This document shows positions 39,091-51,651 of a stretch of 64,000 bases of DNA, in pieces. Source of the DNA: Phallus indusiatus (taxonomy: Eukaryota; Basidiomycota; Agaricomycetes; Phallales; Phallaceae); assembly GCA_027605045.1 (NCBI GenBank), contig JAQFWX010000061.1, positions 1-64,000 of the forward strand, given 5' to 3'. The position numbers and the translations under genes are program-made. How positions within the stretch are numbered: the first letter of the stretch is position 1; each line of letters begins with the position of its first letter. Under the pieces are notes generated by a model that saw only the letters and a program-made list of their open reading frames with translations, was not told the DNA's origin and did not search any database.

Positions 39091-42000
39091 ATGCCTAACC
39101 TCAGGCTTGTCTTTTGCCTATTCATTTACTTTTCTATATTCTTTACAGACTGTTGCACTTCAACTTTGCATAAGCGAAATTCCACTGGACTAACAAATGC
39201 AGTCACATGGGATTCCAACTCTTTGTTTATTTTTGGGCAGCGTACCTTCATCTTGTCCGCTGAATTTCATCCTTGGAGGCAACCAAACCCTTATTTGTGG
39301 AAGGATATCTTTCAAAAAGTCAAATATAATGGATTCAATACCGTTTCTTTTTATATCAACTGGGCTTTGCATTATCCCTGGGCCAGCACAAGCGAACCTG
39401 ATTTTCAATCCGGGACATATCGTGATCTCCAAATGTTCATTGATGAAGCCAAACAAGTGGGCTTATGGTTAATTGCAAGGTAAGATGGACTTTAGTTCTA
39501 GTGAACACAAATATCATCCCTTATCAGACCTGGTCCATACATTAGTGAGTACTACTAGGCTATACTGATCACGTATTTTTCTGATTTCCGATTTAGACGG
39601 CGGTAGTGTTCATTAATTAATACCAGGAAAACCTTTATTTATGAGTTTCAGAAACTACTGGGGAGGGTTTCCCGGATGGGTAGGGAATATCGCAGGTTCG
39701 CTACGAACGGACAATGTCAACTACACTCAAGGTTTTTCAATCTCCTCCTGTTTTCCGTACTTCATTTCAGATCCTACTTTAGCTTGGCAGCCATATATGA
39801 TCTCAATTAGCCAATTGCTCGCAAGAAATCAGATTATTAACGGTGGTCCAGGTTGGTATACGCTTAAATTGAAGGAGCTGTGAAACCGACATTCGAATCA
39901 AGTAATTTTGGTACAGGCCGAAAATGAATTTAGTGCTGGAGGAGATCATTCGCCTTACATGCAAGCAATTATCAATACCTACCGAGAAAATGGTATCGTT
40001 GTCCGTACGCAAGCTTTCGCTCTTCTCGCTAGTTTTCTTCTGTTTTGAATGGCTATGGTAGCTATTACGTTCAACGATCAACATGGTGGTGAAGCTGGAA
40101 ACTTCAGTCCTGACTTAGGTGGGGAGGGTGCTGTAAATATTTACTGGTTTGTTGATTCAAAGATTTCGTTATGAAAATTGGTCTCAACGAACAAAACAGT
40201 GGAGACAGTTACCCTCAAGGCACAAATAGTTGGGCACAAGTTCAATCGGTATATTACTCCGACCATGAAGCCGTTGCTTTTTCCAATCCGCTGTGTCTCG
40301 CTGAAGTGAGGACACTTCTCGATGTCAAAAATCAATCATCAGTTGATCACATTTCCAGTTCGGCGGAGGTTTTTTGCTAAGCTGGGGCGAGGTTTCTATG
40401 GGCGGCACAGGATATGAAAAGTATAGTCAGTATATGCTGCCAAAACGACAGACTGGGAGCTGATTTTGGGTGACAGCGGTAAATCTGACAAATGCGCAAT
40501 ATGAGGACGTCTTCTACAAGGAGAATTAGTAAGTAGTCCATGGTCAGTTTGCAGAATACAGCAGCTAATACAAAGGACAGCGCGCAAACTGCTACCATCT
40601 TAAGTATGTTCTCAACCGAATAACCTTGCATATAATTATTGAGTTTATATATGATATGTCAGACATATATAGTTCGTCTCGATGGTTCACATCAATAGCC
40701 CGAGATTCATCAATTTGTCATAGTGCTTTATGGAGGAACCAACTGGGGACAAACATTGGAGCCAACCGTTTACACTTCCTATGACTACGGAGGAGGTATA
40801 ATTGATTCATTTGATCTAATGATGTACTGAGATCGTGATAGGAATTAACGAAAATCGTGTTCTGACGCCCAAAATGCCAGAAATGAGACTACAAGGACTA
40901 TTTCTACGTGTTTCAAGAGATTTATTAGCGGCTACTTTGATCGCCAATGGGACAAATTATACAACATCTACAGCTATTCACACAGCTGAACTCCGGAATT
41001 TAGCTTCGAATGCCGGATTTTACGTTCTCCGTCATCAAGATTCACCGTAAGTGGTATCAACTGGTCGCTTGACATATATCGCACATAACTGAGGTAGATC
41101 GACGAACTTGGACACCACCAAACTTAACGTTACCACATCAATGGGTACTTTACTCATTCCTGAGAACGGAGAAATCACAATAGATGGAAGAGAAAGCAAG
41201 ATTATTGTCACAGATTACACCTTCGGCAAGTCGAATACATCAATCCTGTATTCTACCTCGGAGTAAGTCGATGAATGTTTAGCCTATCCGGAAGTTTGCT
41301 GATCAAGATGTAGAATAATGACGTGGACTACGTGAGCTGCAATTACGGTTTGAATATGACAACACATTTATCTCCCTGTAGAATTGATGAGGCAGACTAT
41401 ATCATCTTATATGCCCCTCTTGGTCAAACCGGAGAGACGACATTCATTTTACCAACCCAGCCTCAAGTCTCTCTAAACGAAGCAACCAACATATCTTATG
41501 ATTGGTCCAATGGGCTACTAAGATTAAACTACCTGTTAAACGGCACTAACTTTGTTGACATTAAATTCCAACTAGTATCTTTGCGCATCTTGATTCTGGA
41601 TAAACAAACTGCTGGCACTTGGCATGCTCCGGTCATTGGAAACGGAGGAGACTTCTCTAACTACTTTTCTATCGGGTCAAACGAAACGTGAGAGTTGTGT
41701 GACCCTATTCTCCAAGGCACTTCTTCTCAAGTAGTTTTTCGCTAGTGTCCTCGTGAGTGGCCCCTATTTAGTGAGAGGGGCATCTCTATCATCAACTACT
41801 CTTTTCCTGGTATGAATTCTTACTGGATATACTGCGAGCATAGTTTAACCTAGCTTGATAAACCAGGACGGAGATGTGAATATGACGACCCAAGTTGAAG
41901 TCGTTGCACGTTCATCAATCGCTCAGATCGATTGGAACGGAGAACGGCAGGCTGTACGTCGGTCGAGTCATGGAACTTTGATATTCGATGTTTCTGGGCC

Positions 42001-43783
42001 ACCCTCGCTTAAGCTTCCAGTCCTTCAAAACTGGAAAGCAATGAACAGGTGTGTTATTTGTATGGAGAGGGTATTTGTATACTTATTTACACCACGCAGT
42101 CTCCCTGAAATGAACCGAGATTTTGATGATAATCTATTCACCGTTGCAAACTTGACACAAACCAATGTAAGACAATTCAGCACACTCTGATTTGCTCTTT
42201 TGACATGCGGTGCTCCTGCAGTATACAAATTTGCCACCGTTAGCGGGAAACGTGGTTTTATATTCCCAACAATATGGGTAATCAGATGCTGCTGTCAGAT
42301 TTTAGCTTTTAATCCATGTGATAGATTCTTTGGAGGAAATTTGATCTTCCGCGGTCACTTTGTGGCTTCTGATGAACCAACCGCAGTCACTTTGACGGTA
42401 CAAGGTGGTGTGGCGTTCGGCTATAGTGCGTTTTTGAATGGAGTGTTTTTGGGCTCATACGCAGGAGACCCAAGCACCAGCGTTGTTACCAACACTTGGA
42501 ATATATCGAAGGAGTCTTTACTAATTGGAGAAGACAATGTATTGACTGTCCTTCAAGGTGAGCTTTCAAAGAGCACGCTGGATGGGCCTGTGTTTTAATG
42601 CAATTTGCCTTATGGAGACCACATGGGGTGCGTGCATTGCTCTGAGTCTGTTGTATTCTGTATGCATCTTATCCTTTTGCTGTAGTATCGTTGAAACTAG
42701 CAGTGAGCATGATGGAGTGGTGTATTGTTTTTTTTAACTGAAATTTAGTTTGTAGCCAATGGGGGAAAAGAGGTATGTTGGAAGTTTTTTGCGGCAAAAC
42801 CTCGAATCTGAGCTGATTATATTTTCACCTTTCTCCGCAGCCTCGTGGAGTTCGAGGATATGAATTGATAAACGGGAAGTCTAATTTTACGGAATGGAAG
42901 ATTCAAGGAAATTTCGTTAGTGCTCCGTGTCGTATCTGCATCAGTAGATGAATGCCCTAACTCCTAAGCTCGTGTTCAAAGGGTGGAAGTATTGCCAATC
43001 CTGACAAATTCCGGGGATATTTAAATGAAGGCGGCCTTTACGCTGAAAGAATTGGAGCACATTTGCCAGGTTTTGATGATTCTCACTGGGAAGATAGCAG
43101 TCCTTTGGATGGTGTCCATGGCGCGGGCGTAAACTTTTACCGAACCACCTTCTCTCTGGCAAGTCATAATGGTTCTCTTAGAATTTCAGCAATTCCTTTT
43201 ACAGCCGTAACGATAATTAGGATATTAACCATGATTACATTGACACACCCATACGGCTGTCTATCACGCCTAGCAATATAACTTCCAATTTCCGGGTTCA
43301 AATCTACTTAAACGGATGGCAGGTTTGTGTTTCTTCGAAGTATTTGCTTGTGTTCCATATGACAGGAATTCTAGTTAGGCAAATACATCAATAATATCGG
43401 GTGAGAGAAGTCAACGGTGTTTCGTGTTATATACAAAACTAATGACATCACTTCGCACGTTTCAATTCACCCTATTGAAAGACCGCAGACTATTTTTGTC
43501 CTACCTTCGGGGTTGGTTGGTTTCCTACCCGTGTTCGCACCTATGACTCACCTAGTTCATTCTGTTTAGAATTTTGAGGCGTCACTCGGAAAACACACTA
43601 GCGATATCGCTGTGGTCACTGGACGAGCAAGGTGCATCTGTAGCAGGATTGGAGCTGATATCGGATGGAACGTTCCATTCAGCCCTGGAATTCGAAGACT
43701 ACACGGATGCGCCTGATTATCTCGCACAGAAGCAGTTGAGACCTATGCCTGTATATTATGAGCCCATATCAGGCGATGAATAA
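39091..43783 (+). CDS. secreted GH35 beta-galactosidase, very intron-dense
   Basis: Beta-galactosidase of the LacA type, releasing terminal beta-galactose from pectic side chains and other plant polymers. Residues 1-22 form a signal peptide (hydrophobic [15 protein letters not shown]). The (beta/alpha)8 region shows [62 protein letters not shown] (acid/base Glu), [20 protein letters not shown] (nucleophile Glu) and [11 protein letters not shown] with YTSYDYGG. Later domains include ATIDEADY-like [28 protein letters not shown] and [15 protein letters not shown] with the GH35 jelly-roll fold. Well over 20 introns. They include a 17-nt exon (39528-39544) and a 6-nt exon (39597-39602). Around 40395-40505 I could not find a splice pattern that keeps the frame, so an indel or pseudogenisation is possible. 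Confidence 0.82.
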
Positions 43784-44035
43784 TAATACAATGTGAGGGT
43801 GTGTAAATATGCCAATCTCCCAGGGCTGTACAGTCAATGTGATTCAGCCTGAGATAAGGACAGTCAGACCTTGCTCGGCTGCGTTCTCTGAATCACGTGT
43901 TATCTATGCGGTACCGGATTTGGTCACGGCTGTGCCCTTCTCCCCTAATCAGCCCTATCCATAACAGGGGTGACGACTGGCAACTAGCTGAGCGTCAGAG
44001 GTTATATCCTAGGCTATCTGGGGATGTTCGTAGAA
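43784..44035. other. short intergenic region
   Basis: 3' side of the GH35 gene and 5' side of the next gene. No gene seen. Confidence 0.4.
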
Positions 44036-44042
44036 TATAAAA
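44036..44042 (+). promoter_or_regulatory. TATA box
   Basis: TATAAAA lies 95 bp before the ATG at 44131, and a pyrimidine-rich leader follows. Confidence 0.6.
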
Positions 44043-44130
44043 CCCCGTTGTTTCAATCACGTCAGCACTGCTCAATCTCTCCCCGAACAGTCACCACCAT
44101 TAATTGCTTTTCTTTTCTCCTTGATCACTC

Positions 44131-44871
44131 ATGACCAAGCCCGTCAATGCAGTCCCCGCCGTAGTCGATGATGTTGATGACTTCTGCAGCTGCTCTGAAT
44201 CTATCTATCACTCTTTCATAGACCCCGTAGTAGACGTGAAGACATATCCTTCACCACAATTACCCGATGTACCGTCCGAGCCTCTTATCTCTCCTTCTTC
44301 CGTGGACATGCTAGATCCTCTAACAATGAAGGCCAAACGGTCCTCAGAATGTGCCCGACAACGTCTCAAGAAACCCATGGACGTCGCCAAGTCCAAGCGA
44401 CATCCCGTTTCATCATGCACCTGTTGCCGTCCGTATAAGGTAGCCAAGTCAAACTTGCGATCTTCGGAAGCCAGCTGGACTCTGCGTTGGGACGTCACCG
44501 AGGCCAAAGTCGATGCGAAGTTGACCTCGGAAGGAAACCGGGAGTTCGTGGAAACACCCCGTAGTCTCGCCGGTATTCCAACAAGGAAATCCGATACCGT
44601 ATCGCTGATGGATCTGATGAAACCTCCGTCACGCTCGGCAGGTCTGTAGTTCGTTGATAAGAACTGTCAGTGTAGCCCTTTATTTACCAATTCTCCTCCA
44701 GAGAAGAGATTCGAGTTGATTAGTCGTCCACGTCAAGTTCTAGCTCTGGATGATTTTACCGAAATTGATTCAGACAGGTATGACTTGGACGACTGGGAAC
44801 ACATTCCGCTTCCGAACCAGGCTAAGCCGTCCCGGCGCTCTTATGCAAAGGTCGTAGCAGCCAGGGCATAA
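44131..44871 (+). CDS. hypothetical protein, 226 aa
   Basis: Two exons, 44131-44641 and 44702-44871, joined by a phase-1 intron (GTCTGT...CTCCAG). No family recognised. The N-terminus is acidic with CSCSE; the centre is Lys/Arg-rich (MKAKRSSECARQRLKKP, SKRHP) and has Cys pairs (SSCTCCRP) that could bind metal, but no complete finger is visible. The C-terminus reads DRYDLDDWEHIPLPNQAKPS and RRSYAKVVAARA. A TATA box precedes it. Small, basic, probably disordered protein; may be restricted to related mushrooms. Confidence 0.6.
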
Positions 44872-45062
44872 TATTATTTATCTAAGACAGTCTTTCATTT
44901 CATATAACAATATCATACGAAATAGAATTGCACATACTGTATGTACTAGTCACTTGGTATTTGTAAATGGCTATGCTTCATTAGGAGAATATGAGTATGC
45001 GTTATATGGTCGATATGGAAACTGGGCCGCGTACCGAAACAATAAGGTTGAATACAAACGTT

Positions 45063-46345
45063 CTAGCTCGAGGCTTCTATAGGCCGTTTCTATACAGGCA
45101 CAAAAAATGATGAACAACGAGAAAAACACAAAGTCTCCGAGCTTACATATGCCACGGGTTCCATGTCATAATCTATCCCCTTTTCTTTGATTGCCTTTTG
45201 TTTTTTACGCTGACGAGCTAGGAGGGCTTTCTCCGACTGTGCCTGCTCCTCCGGTGTCCGAAGCTAAAGAGAATCATGTAACTGAGTTTTTGTCAAAGTG
45301 GCGGACGAGGAAGTGGTATCACCTTATTGTGCTTCTCACGAACTAGTTTATTCCGGGGAATTAATCGCCATTTGCGATTGGCACCAACCCATAGCTCGGG
45401 ATGTATTTGGTCTTTTGGGATAACTCGACATTGGAGAATATGACCCATAAGAAGGTAGTTGTGCATCGTTTCACTGACAATCTGAGCAACTTCTGCCAAA
45501 CTGAATTCGATGAAGGCGTAGTGTTTCGAATGGCCCGTCTGGTGTTTCCCGATCAGGTCAGCTTCGGGAAGAATGAGGCTTAAAAAGACATCTGTCCAAC
45601 CTTTTTATTACGGGACAATCTTAACCGCGTTACGTCTCCGAATTGTGAAAAGTATGAGCGCATTTCATCTTCGTAAAAACCATGCGGAATACGGCCCAAG
45701 TAAATAACACCTCGCTCTTCTGACTACAAAAGGTAGTGAGCCTTACTGAAGGTAATCTAAGATGTTGAATGAGTTAACCTGATTCTTTCTGCTCTTCGCC
45801 TCGTCTAATCTTTTTTTAAGAGCGACATCATCCTTGGCAAGTGACGGTAGCTTTGACACATCAAGAGCCTCCTCATTTTGATCGACCTCCTCGTCGGAAG
45901 AATCTTCTTCTGACGAGAATCCAGTCAGATGGTAATTCTCTTCGTCCTCTCCACTCTCATCTTCGTCGTTTTCATCGTCTTCCACTATTGACACCGCTGA
46001 CTCTTCGTCTGACGAAGCAGATTCCTCTTGTTTCTCGGCCTTCTTCTTGGGTTTAGCAGCGGCTTTTGACGTCTTCTCAGCCTGTTTTGATGGTTTTGTT
46101 AATGCCTTGGCGTCCTCTTTCTCATGCGACTTGTCGGCTTGAGAAGACTTTTTGGGAGGTTTCATAGCGGATTTCAAGGGAGGCTTGGTATTCGATTGAG
46201 TTTCTGGCTGAGAGTTGTCTTTCCGAGCCCTTTTATTAGGTTTTGGCGAGGCTGCTTCTTTTTCTGCAACGTCTTCGGCATCCTTTCTTTTTTGCTTGAA
46301 CTTGACTTCTGTTGAGCCTTTTTGAGAGGGCTTTGCCGTTGGCAT
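45063..46345 (-). CDS. NOP15: RRM nucleolar protein, NIFK/Nop15-like
   Basis: Ribosome-biogenesis factor for 60S pre-rRNA processing in the nucleolus. The ATG is at 46345 ([10 protein letters not shown]); the frame extends upstream only to a GTG. The first about 190 residues are Lys-rich then strongly acidic ([23 protein letters not shown]), a typical nucleolar pattern. The RRM follows with RNP2 ([14 protein letters not shown]), [16 protein letters not shown] and RNP1 ([17 protein letters not shown]). The conserved C-terminal extension of this family is [35 protein letters not shown] and [15 protein letters not shown]. It ends IEASS at 45063. Four or more introns. Confidence 0.9.
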
Positions 46346-47080
46346 AATTGAGGACTGAGGGAATGATTTTTTTTTACTGTCGGTCACATATCGTCACATG
46401 TTCACATGTCACACTAACTTTTGAAGTTCATTGAACGACACGCAATGGAAACTTCAACCCGATTATAAGTTGAACCATTTGCTTTCTTGACTGCATTATG
46501 TGCATTTTCGCAAAATATAAATGGTATAAGGTGGTATGTTTCTACGGTTTTCCAGCAAAACATCATCTGAGTCTAAAAAGGTTCCACTTTGTGATTGCCC
46601 AGATCCGACGTGTATACCATATGCTTCAATACTCTTAAAGGAATAGAGTTCATTCAAAAGAGTGAACATCGTAAAAGCTATGCTCTGTCGGTCTGCTCCT
46701 AATGATATAAATGTACAGATCTCTTGCAGCGCATGCTGTCATGGGTCATGAGTTCAAAAATTCCCGCAATCATCCAAATACTGACTCACCCGGTTTCACC
46801 GAGATCAGTTTTCGCTGATTTTGACATCATACATCTCGGAATGATTCGATATTGGGCATTTTCGTTGTGCTTTTATGTGCCGGACCACTGCTCGTCCAAT
46901 TGAGATATGCTTCCGGAACGCTTCGGACGGTTTATGTCCGAGTATCTCCGGAAAGTTGGAATGCATTTATGCAGCACGATTTTCGCGCTCCTCAACTCGC
47001 CAAAGCGAAAACTTTAACGTAGAATTTCTCTCAACCCCCACTCAATTTTTTCTTTCTTCTTTTTTCTATATTTTTGAACA
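46346..47080. promoter_or_regulatory. divergent promoter region, NOP15 and ADP/ATP carrier
   Basis: A 735-bp outward-facing intergenic region. A long pyrimidine tract (TTTTTTCTTTCTTCTTTTTTC) lies about 15-40 bp before the carrier ATG, as often seen ahead of highly expressed fungal genes. No gene seen. Confidence 0.45.
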
Positions 47081-48726
47081 ATGTCGGACAAACAGGTTGT
47101 TACGACATCTGCTCAACAGTCCAACTTCGCTGGTACGAGTCTATATCTCTATCTACATGTTCTTCTTAATTAAATAATAACACTTCTCCTTTTGGTACAG
47201 TGGACTTTCTTGCCGGCGGTGTTGCCGCGTATGTAAAATCAATGTCTTTCAAAGAATTTCATTTCCAAACTACCTTTTAGAGCAATCTCCAAGACTGGTG
47301 CTGCCCCAATTGAGAGAGTAAAACTCCTCATTCAGAACCAAGGAGCTATGTTAGCTTCCGGCCGTTTGCCCACCCCATATCGCGGCATAACGGACGCATT
47401 CGTCCGTACATACCAAAGCGAAGGAATGCTAAGCTGTACATAAAATACTTTCCCCCTCCTCCCATCTTCACACTCCTCACGCTCTAAACCATCTACAGTC
47501 TGGCGTGGAAATGGCACTAATATCATTAGATATTTTCCTACGCAAGCTATAAACTTTTCGGCCAAGGATACTTACAAACGAATGTTCGGATTCAAAAAAT
47601 CTGAAGGTTTTGGTCTTTGGGTCGCCGGTACGTACTCTCTCCTTATAACTTATATGCGCATGTTTTTATTCACCCCAACGTTTAGGCAATGTCGCCAGTG
47701 GTGCTGCTGCAGGAGCAACATCTTCTATATTCGTCTACTCTCTCGATTTGTGAGTTCTCGTTTTTTCTAATCTGGTTAATTCTTCCTGAACCGATGGCAC
47801 CGACATATTATTAGCGCAAGAACGCGATTGGCAGCCGATGGAAAGAAAGGTGGACAACGCCAATATGCAGGATTAATTGATGTCTACAAGCAGACCCTGA
47901 AAAGCGATGGTGTTGCTGGGTTATATCGTGGTTTCGTGCCCAATCTACTCGGAATTGTCGTTTATCGCGGTCTCTAGTAAGTCAGATCAAAATTAGGATT
48001 GCTGAATTGAACTGATAAATGAAAAATTATTACAGTTTTGGTGGATATGATACTCTGAAGTAGAAGTTCCCTTTTGATTCTATTAAAGCGATTGTACTGA
48101 GATGCTACTTTTTCAGGGATATTGTTCTTCAAGGAAAGCTTAAAGGAAGTTTCCTCGCCTCATTTGCTGTTGGTTATGCCTGCACGACTGTAAGTCACAA
48201 ATAATCAATACATTTATATCTAATGTCAGAATAATACCGATTCTTACGTATAGGGCGCAGCCTTGGCCTCTTATCCCCTTGATACTATAAGAAGGAGAAT
48301 GATGATGACCTCCGGAGAAGCTGTCAGTTCCTAGTCACATCTTGTTCCAATTCTGAATAGTTTATCACAATTTGTTTTACAGATCAAGTATAAATCATTC
48401 TTGCATGCAACTCGTGAAATAGTTGCCAAAGAAGGCGTCAAGTCTCTCTTCGGCAAGTGTTACTTTTACGAATATCTTTCTTGAACAGTTCATTCTGACG
48501 ATACAACCTAGGTGGTGCTATGGCCAATATACTTCGGCACGTTGAATTCCGTTCTCTGAAGGAAAGATTTACTGATTAGTTTCACAGTGGTGTCGCGGCA
48601 GCTGGTACTCTTGCCTTATATGATAAGTACGTTTCTCTCAACCTCCCAGCTATAAACAGTTTTCTCATTACAAATAGATTCCAGGAACTGGCTTGGGGTC
48701 ACGCCTACAGCGCTGGATCAGGCTGA
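47081..48726 (+). CDS. AAC: mitochondrial ADP/ATP carrier
   Basis: Inner-membrane antiporter exchanging ADP for ATP. About 310 aa in at least nine exons. Three mitochondrial-carrier repeats are present: [28 protein letters not shown] and [14 protein letters not shown], the last with the RRRMMM signature that marks ADP/ATP carriers. Also visible are [19 protein letters not shown] and [20 protein letters not shown]. One intron, 48537-48587, starts with GC (CTT CG|GCACGT) and ends CACAG; it is required to join NILR with [15 protein letters not shown]. Another donor is the weaker GTAGAA after YDTLK. Convergent with MPDU1, the stops 109 bp apart. Confidence 0.95.
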
Positions 48727-48835
48727 TGATACCCATACCCAAATGCGGGCGGGCTTCAGGCCAAGATTTCTTTAATAAATAGCTCCAATTGGCCTACATT
48801 ATATGTAAATAGGATAACTTGTACACAAACACGCT

Positions 48836-49839
48836 TCAATCGAGTTTCCTAGCCCATTTTCTACCGCCGGGGGGAGGAGTCTGAACCTGTCTGTGAGGCG
48901 GGCTGCTGGGCCTTTGAGGAGTCACGACGACTTTTTCTAAAGATCCTCTCTCTCCTTTGTCTCTGAGCATGGAATAGTTTCCTAGACCTTTATCGTCGGC
49001 GTCTTGGCCCCAGAACATGTACATCTGGAATCCGAGGACGAGGTTGAGTAGGAAAGCGAGGAAGAAGCCTGCGAAGACGATGGGATCTTTGACTTCTGTC
49101 GCGGTGGTGAAGAGACGAGCGAGACACCCGGCTACTTGTGAGATTACGGCGACGGCGGATAGTTGCCCCGTTGAACGATTAGTCTGGTTTTCATATATTT
49201 GAGGGAATTTTGAGAGAAGGGATAGTGGGATCGTGGCTACTTGGAGTAAAGCCAGAAAGCTCATTGGAATGATTGCTAAGAGGTAGGATGTAGCCGCGGA
49301 TACAGCAACTCCTAAAATGAGTTTGGAAGAGCTACTACTCGAGCTGCTGCGTCGTGGGGAGTGGCGAATTATGAGGAGAGTTATAACTATGTTTTGGAGT
49401 GTGAGAAATAGGTTTTCGCCGTATGTCGAGAATGGAAAGGCGTTTCGTGCGGAGTATGCTAGTGTAATTGCGTATGAGAGTGTTTCGAGGATGTATGAAG
49501 GTAGTGAGAGGCCTCGTGCAGAACGTGCTCGTAAAACTAAGTAGCACATTCAGCGAGAGTTAAAGGAGGAGATGAAAGTTCTTCGCACTTAGAAGTAGTT
49601 GCGGAAGTTTCATAAACGATCCTCCAACGACAATACCAACTCCAAGTCCTTTTGAGATTGAGAACTTGATGCATTCTACATCGCCTATGTTCAGGTTTTC
49701 AATTAGGGAGACGTAGCATTTCTGAATTGAGTTTGTTAGCATAATCTTAGTCAAAGGTTGTTCATTATTTTACCTCGCCAATAATTCCAACAGCTGGGTC
49801 TCTAATAAACCAAGGCAGATTTTTGGTAAGTTGGTTCAT
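48836..49839 (-). CDS. MPDU1: mannose-P-dolichol utilization defect 1 (PQ-loop) protein
   Basis: ER membrane protein needed to use dolichol-phosphate-mannose and -glucose in N-glycan and GPI assembly. Three exons, 49774-49839, 49589-49721 and 48836-49536, give 299 aa. The two PQ-loop repeats are visible: GGSFMKLPQLLLILRARSARG and LSLLSKFPQIYENQTNRSTG. LSLPSYILETLSYAITLAYS and LLNLVLGFQMYMFWG also fit the family. An eight-Ser run (RRSSSSSSSS) sits in the loop before SKLILGVAV and is an insertion against relatives I recall. The C-terminal cytoplasmic tail is Pro/Arg-rich. Shares a 170-bp divergent promoter with eIF3e. Confidence 0.92.
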
Positions 49840-50009
49840 TGTCGAACACGTAGTCGGAAAAAATAGCTTTGTTTACGTAAGCACCTGTACAAGCCCAAAA
49901 CACTTTTTTGCCCAAAAGTCATTGCAGGTCGGTAAATCGTGGACCGTCGTCAGAATCAGAAATTAATCGGTTTTCGTTTTTTTATTTCAAGTTTTGCATC
50001 TCAGGAATC

Positions 50010-51651
50010 ATGGCTGAACATGATTTGACACAAACTATTATTCCGTATCTGGATCGACACCTGGCCTTTCCATTATTGACTCACCTCACGGAAACGATGC
50101 TCTTTCCTGTCGAACAAATTATCAAAGCTCAATATGAACTAACAAATGGAACAAACATGGTGGATTACTCTGTGGGTTTGTTTGAACAGTTATATCCTGG
50201 CACAGATGTTCCTGCTGGTACGTGCGTGTTTTGCTTTCTTGAGGTGAATTTTTAGATTCACATCTTTTGTTTGCGTTAGAGTTTGCCGAAAAACGTGAAA
50301 GAGTTATCTCTACGAATGATAGACTTGAGCAGGAAGCTCAAAGTGTTTTGGAGATTATTGAAAAGCCTGAAGTCGCTCAGGCGTTAAGACAGGACAAACG
50401 ACAGAATTTGCAGTATTTAAAGGACCATTACGGGGTATGTCTCTTGTTCTTATTGCTAATAGACTACTTTTTTTAACTGCTTGGGTCGTGTGCAGCTTAC
50501 GTTGGAACAAATTACCGTCTTGTACAAGTTCGGTCAATTCCAGTACACGTGCGGGAACTACAGCGCTGCAGCTGATTATTTATACCATTTCCGAGTTCTA
50601 TCCACCGATTCTGATCTTAACCTTTCCGCGCACTGGGGTAAACTCGCCTCCGATATCTTAACAGGAAAATGGACCGTTGCGCTGGAAGAAATAAACTCGC
50701 TACGAGAGCTTATCGACTCTAGGTCATCATCCTCAGCGCCAGCTTCGGCGGCGGCGAATTTAGCTGGAGGTGGTGGTGGAGAAGTAGCCAGTGCTTTAAC
50801 ACAATTGCAAGCTCGGACGTGGTTAATCCACTGGTCCTTGTTTGTTTACTTCAATCACCCCGAGGGTCGAACACTTCTATTGGAAACATTTTTGTCGCCA
50901 TCATATTTGAACACCATTCAAACATCTTGCCCGTGGATACTTCGTTATCTTTCCGTCGCCGCAATCGTTTCGCGGAAAGCTTCGACATCAGGACGTCTAC
51001 GACATGCCATTCGGGAGGCTGTCAAGGTTATCCAAACGGAAGAATACCAATATACCGACCCTATCACAAACTTTTTGAAAGAGCTGTACATCGATTTTGA
51101 TTTCGAAGGCGCCCAGAGGGAGTTGTCGAAAGCTGAGAAGATTGTAACGGATGATTTCTTCCTTGGTGGTTTCTCGGAGGAGTTTTTGGATAATGCAAGG
51201 TACCTTATTAGTGAGGCCTATTGTCGCATTCATCAAAGAATTGATATCGCGTAAGCTCTTTTTGAGTTCAAAAGCAGAATGGAAACTAATGAGAGTTTAA
51301 TCGTAGTGATCTTTCTGAGCGACTGAATCTCTCTCGGGAGGAAGGAGAGAAATGGATTGTCAATCTCATTCGGGATACACGTATGGGCGCAGATGCTCGC
51401 ATTGACTTGGAAAAGGTTCGTAGCTGCGAATTTTATTTCACTCAAGCCTGGCTAATGTATACCTCTTACTAAAACTCTAGAACGTGATTGAGATCAACCG
51501 GCCAGCGTTACCTATCTATCAGTCAGTTATAGAGAAAACGCGCGGTTTGGCGTTCCGTACACAAGCTCTGGGTGCTGCAATGGGCAAAGCTGGACAGATT
51601 GAGGTGGCGGTTGAGAATGGAGCTGCTGTTGTAGACGGGCCGTTGAGTTAA
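50010..51651 (+). CDS. eIF3e: translation initiation factor eIF3 subunit E (INT6)
   Basis: Core eIF3 PCI subunit acting on the 40S ribosome. ATG at 50010 ([10 protein letters not shown]); an in-frame upstream extension exists but is unlike the family. The N-terminal domain shows [27 protein letters not shown]-like [15 protein letters not shown] and [11 protein letters not shown]; then [30 protein letters not shown] and [22 protein letters not shown] Ser/Ala/Gly-rich low-complexity insert ([21 protein letters not shown]) interrupts the helices. [19 protein letters not shown] and the PCI domain follow ([23 protein letters not shown], [22 protein letters not shown]). The product is about 460 aa from five or so exons. 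Confidence 0.95.
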
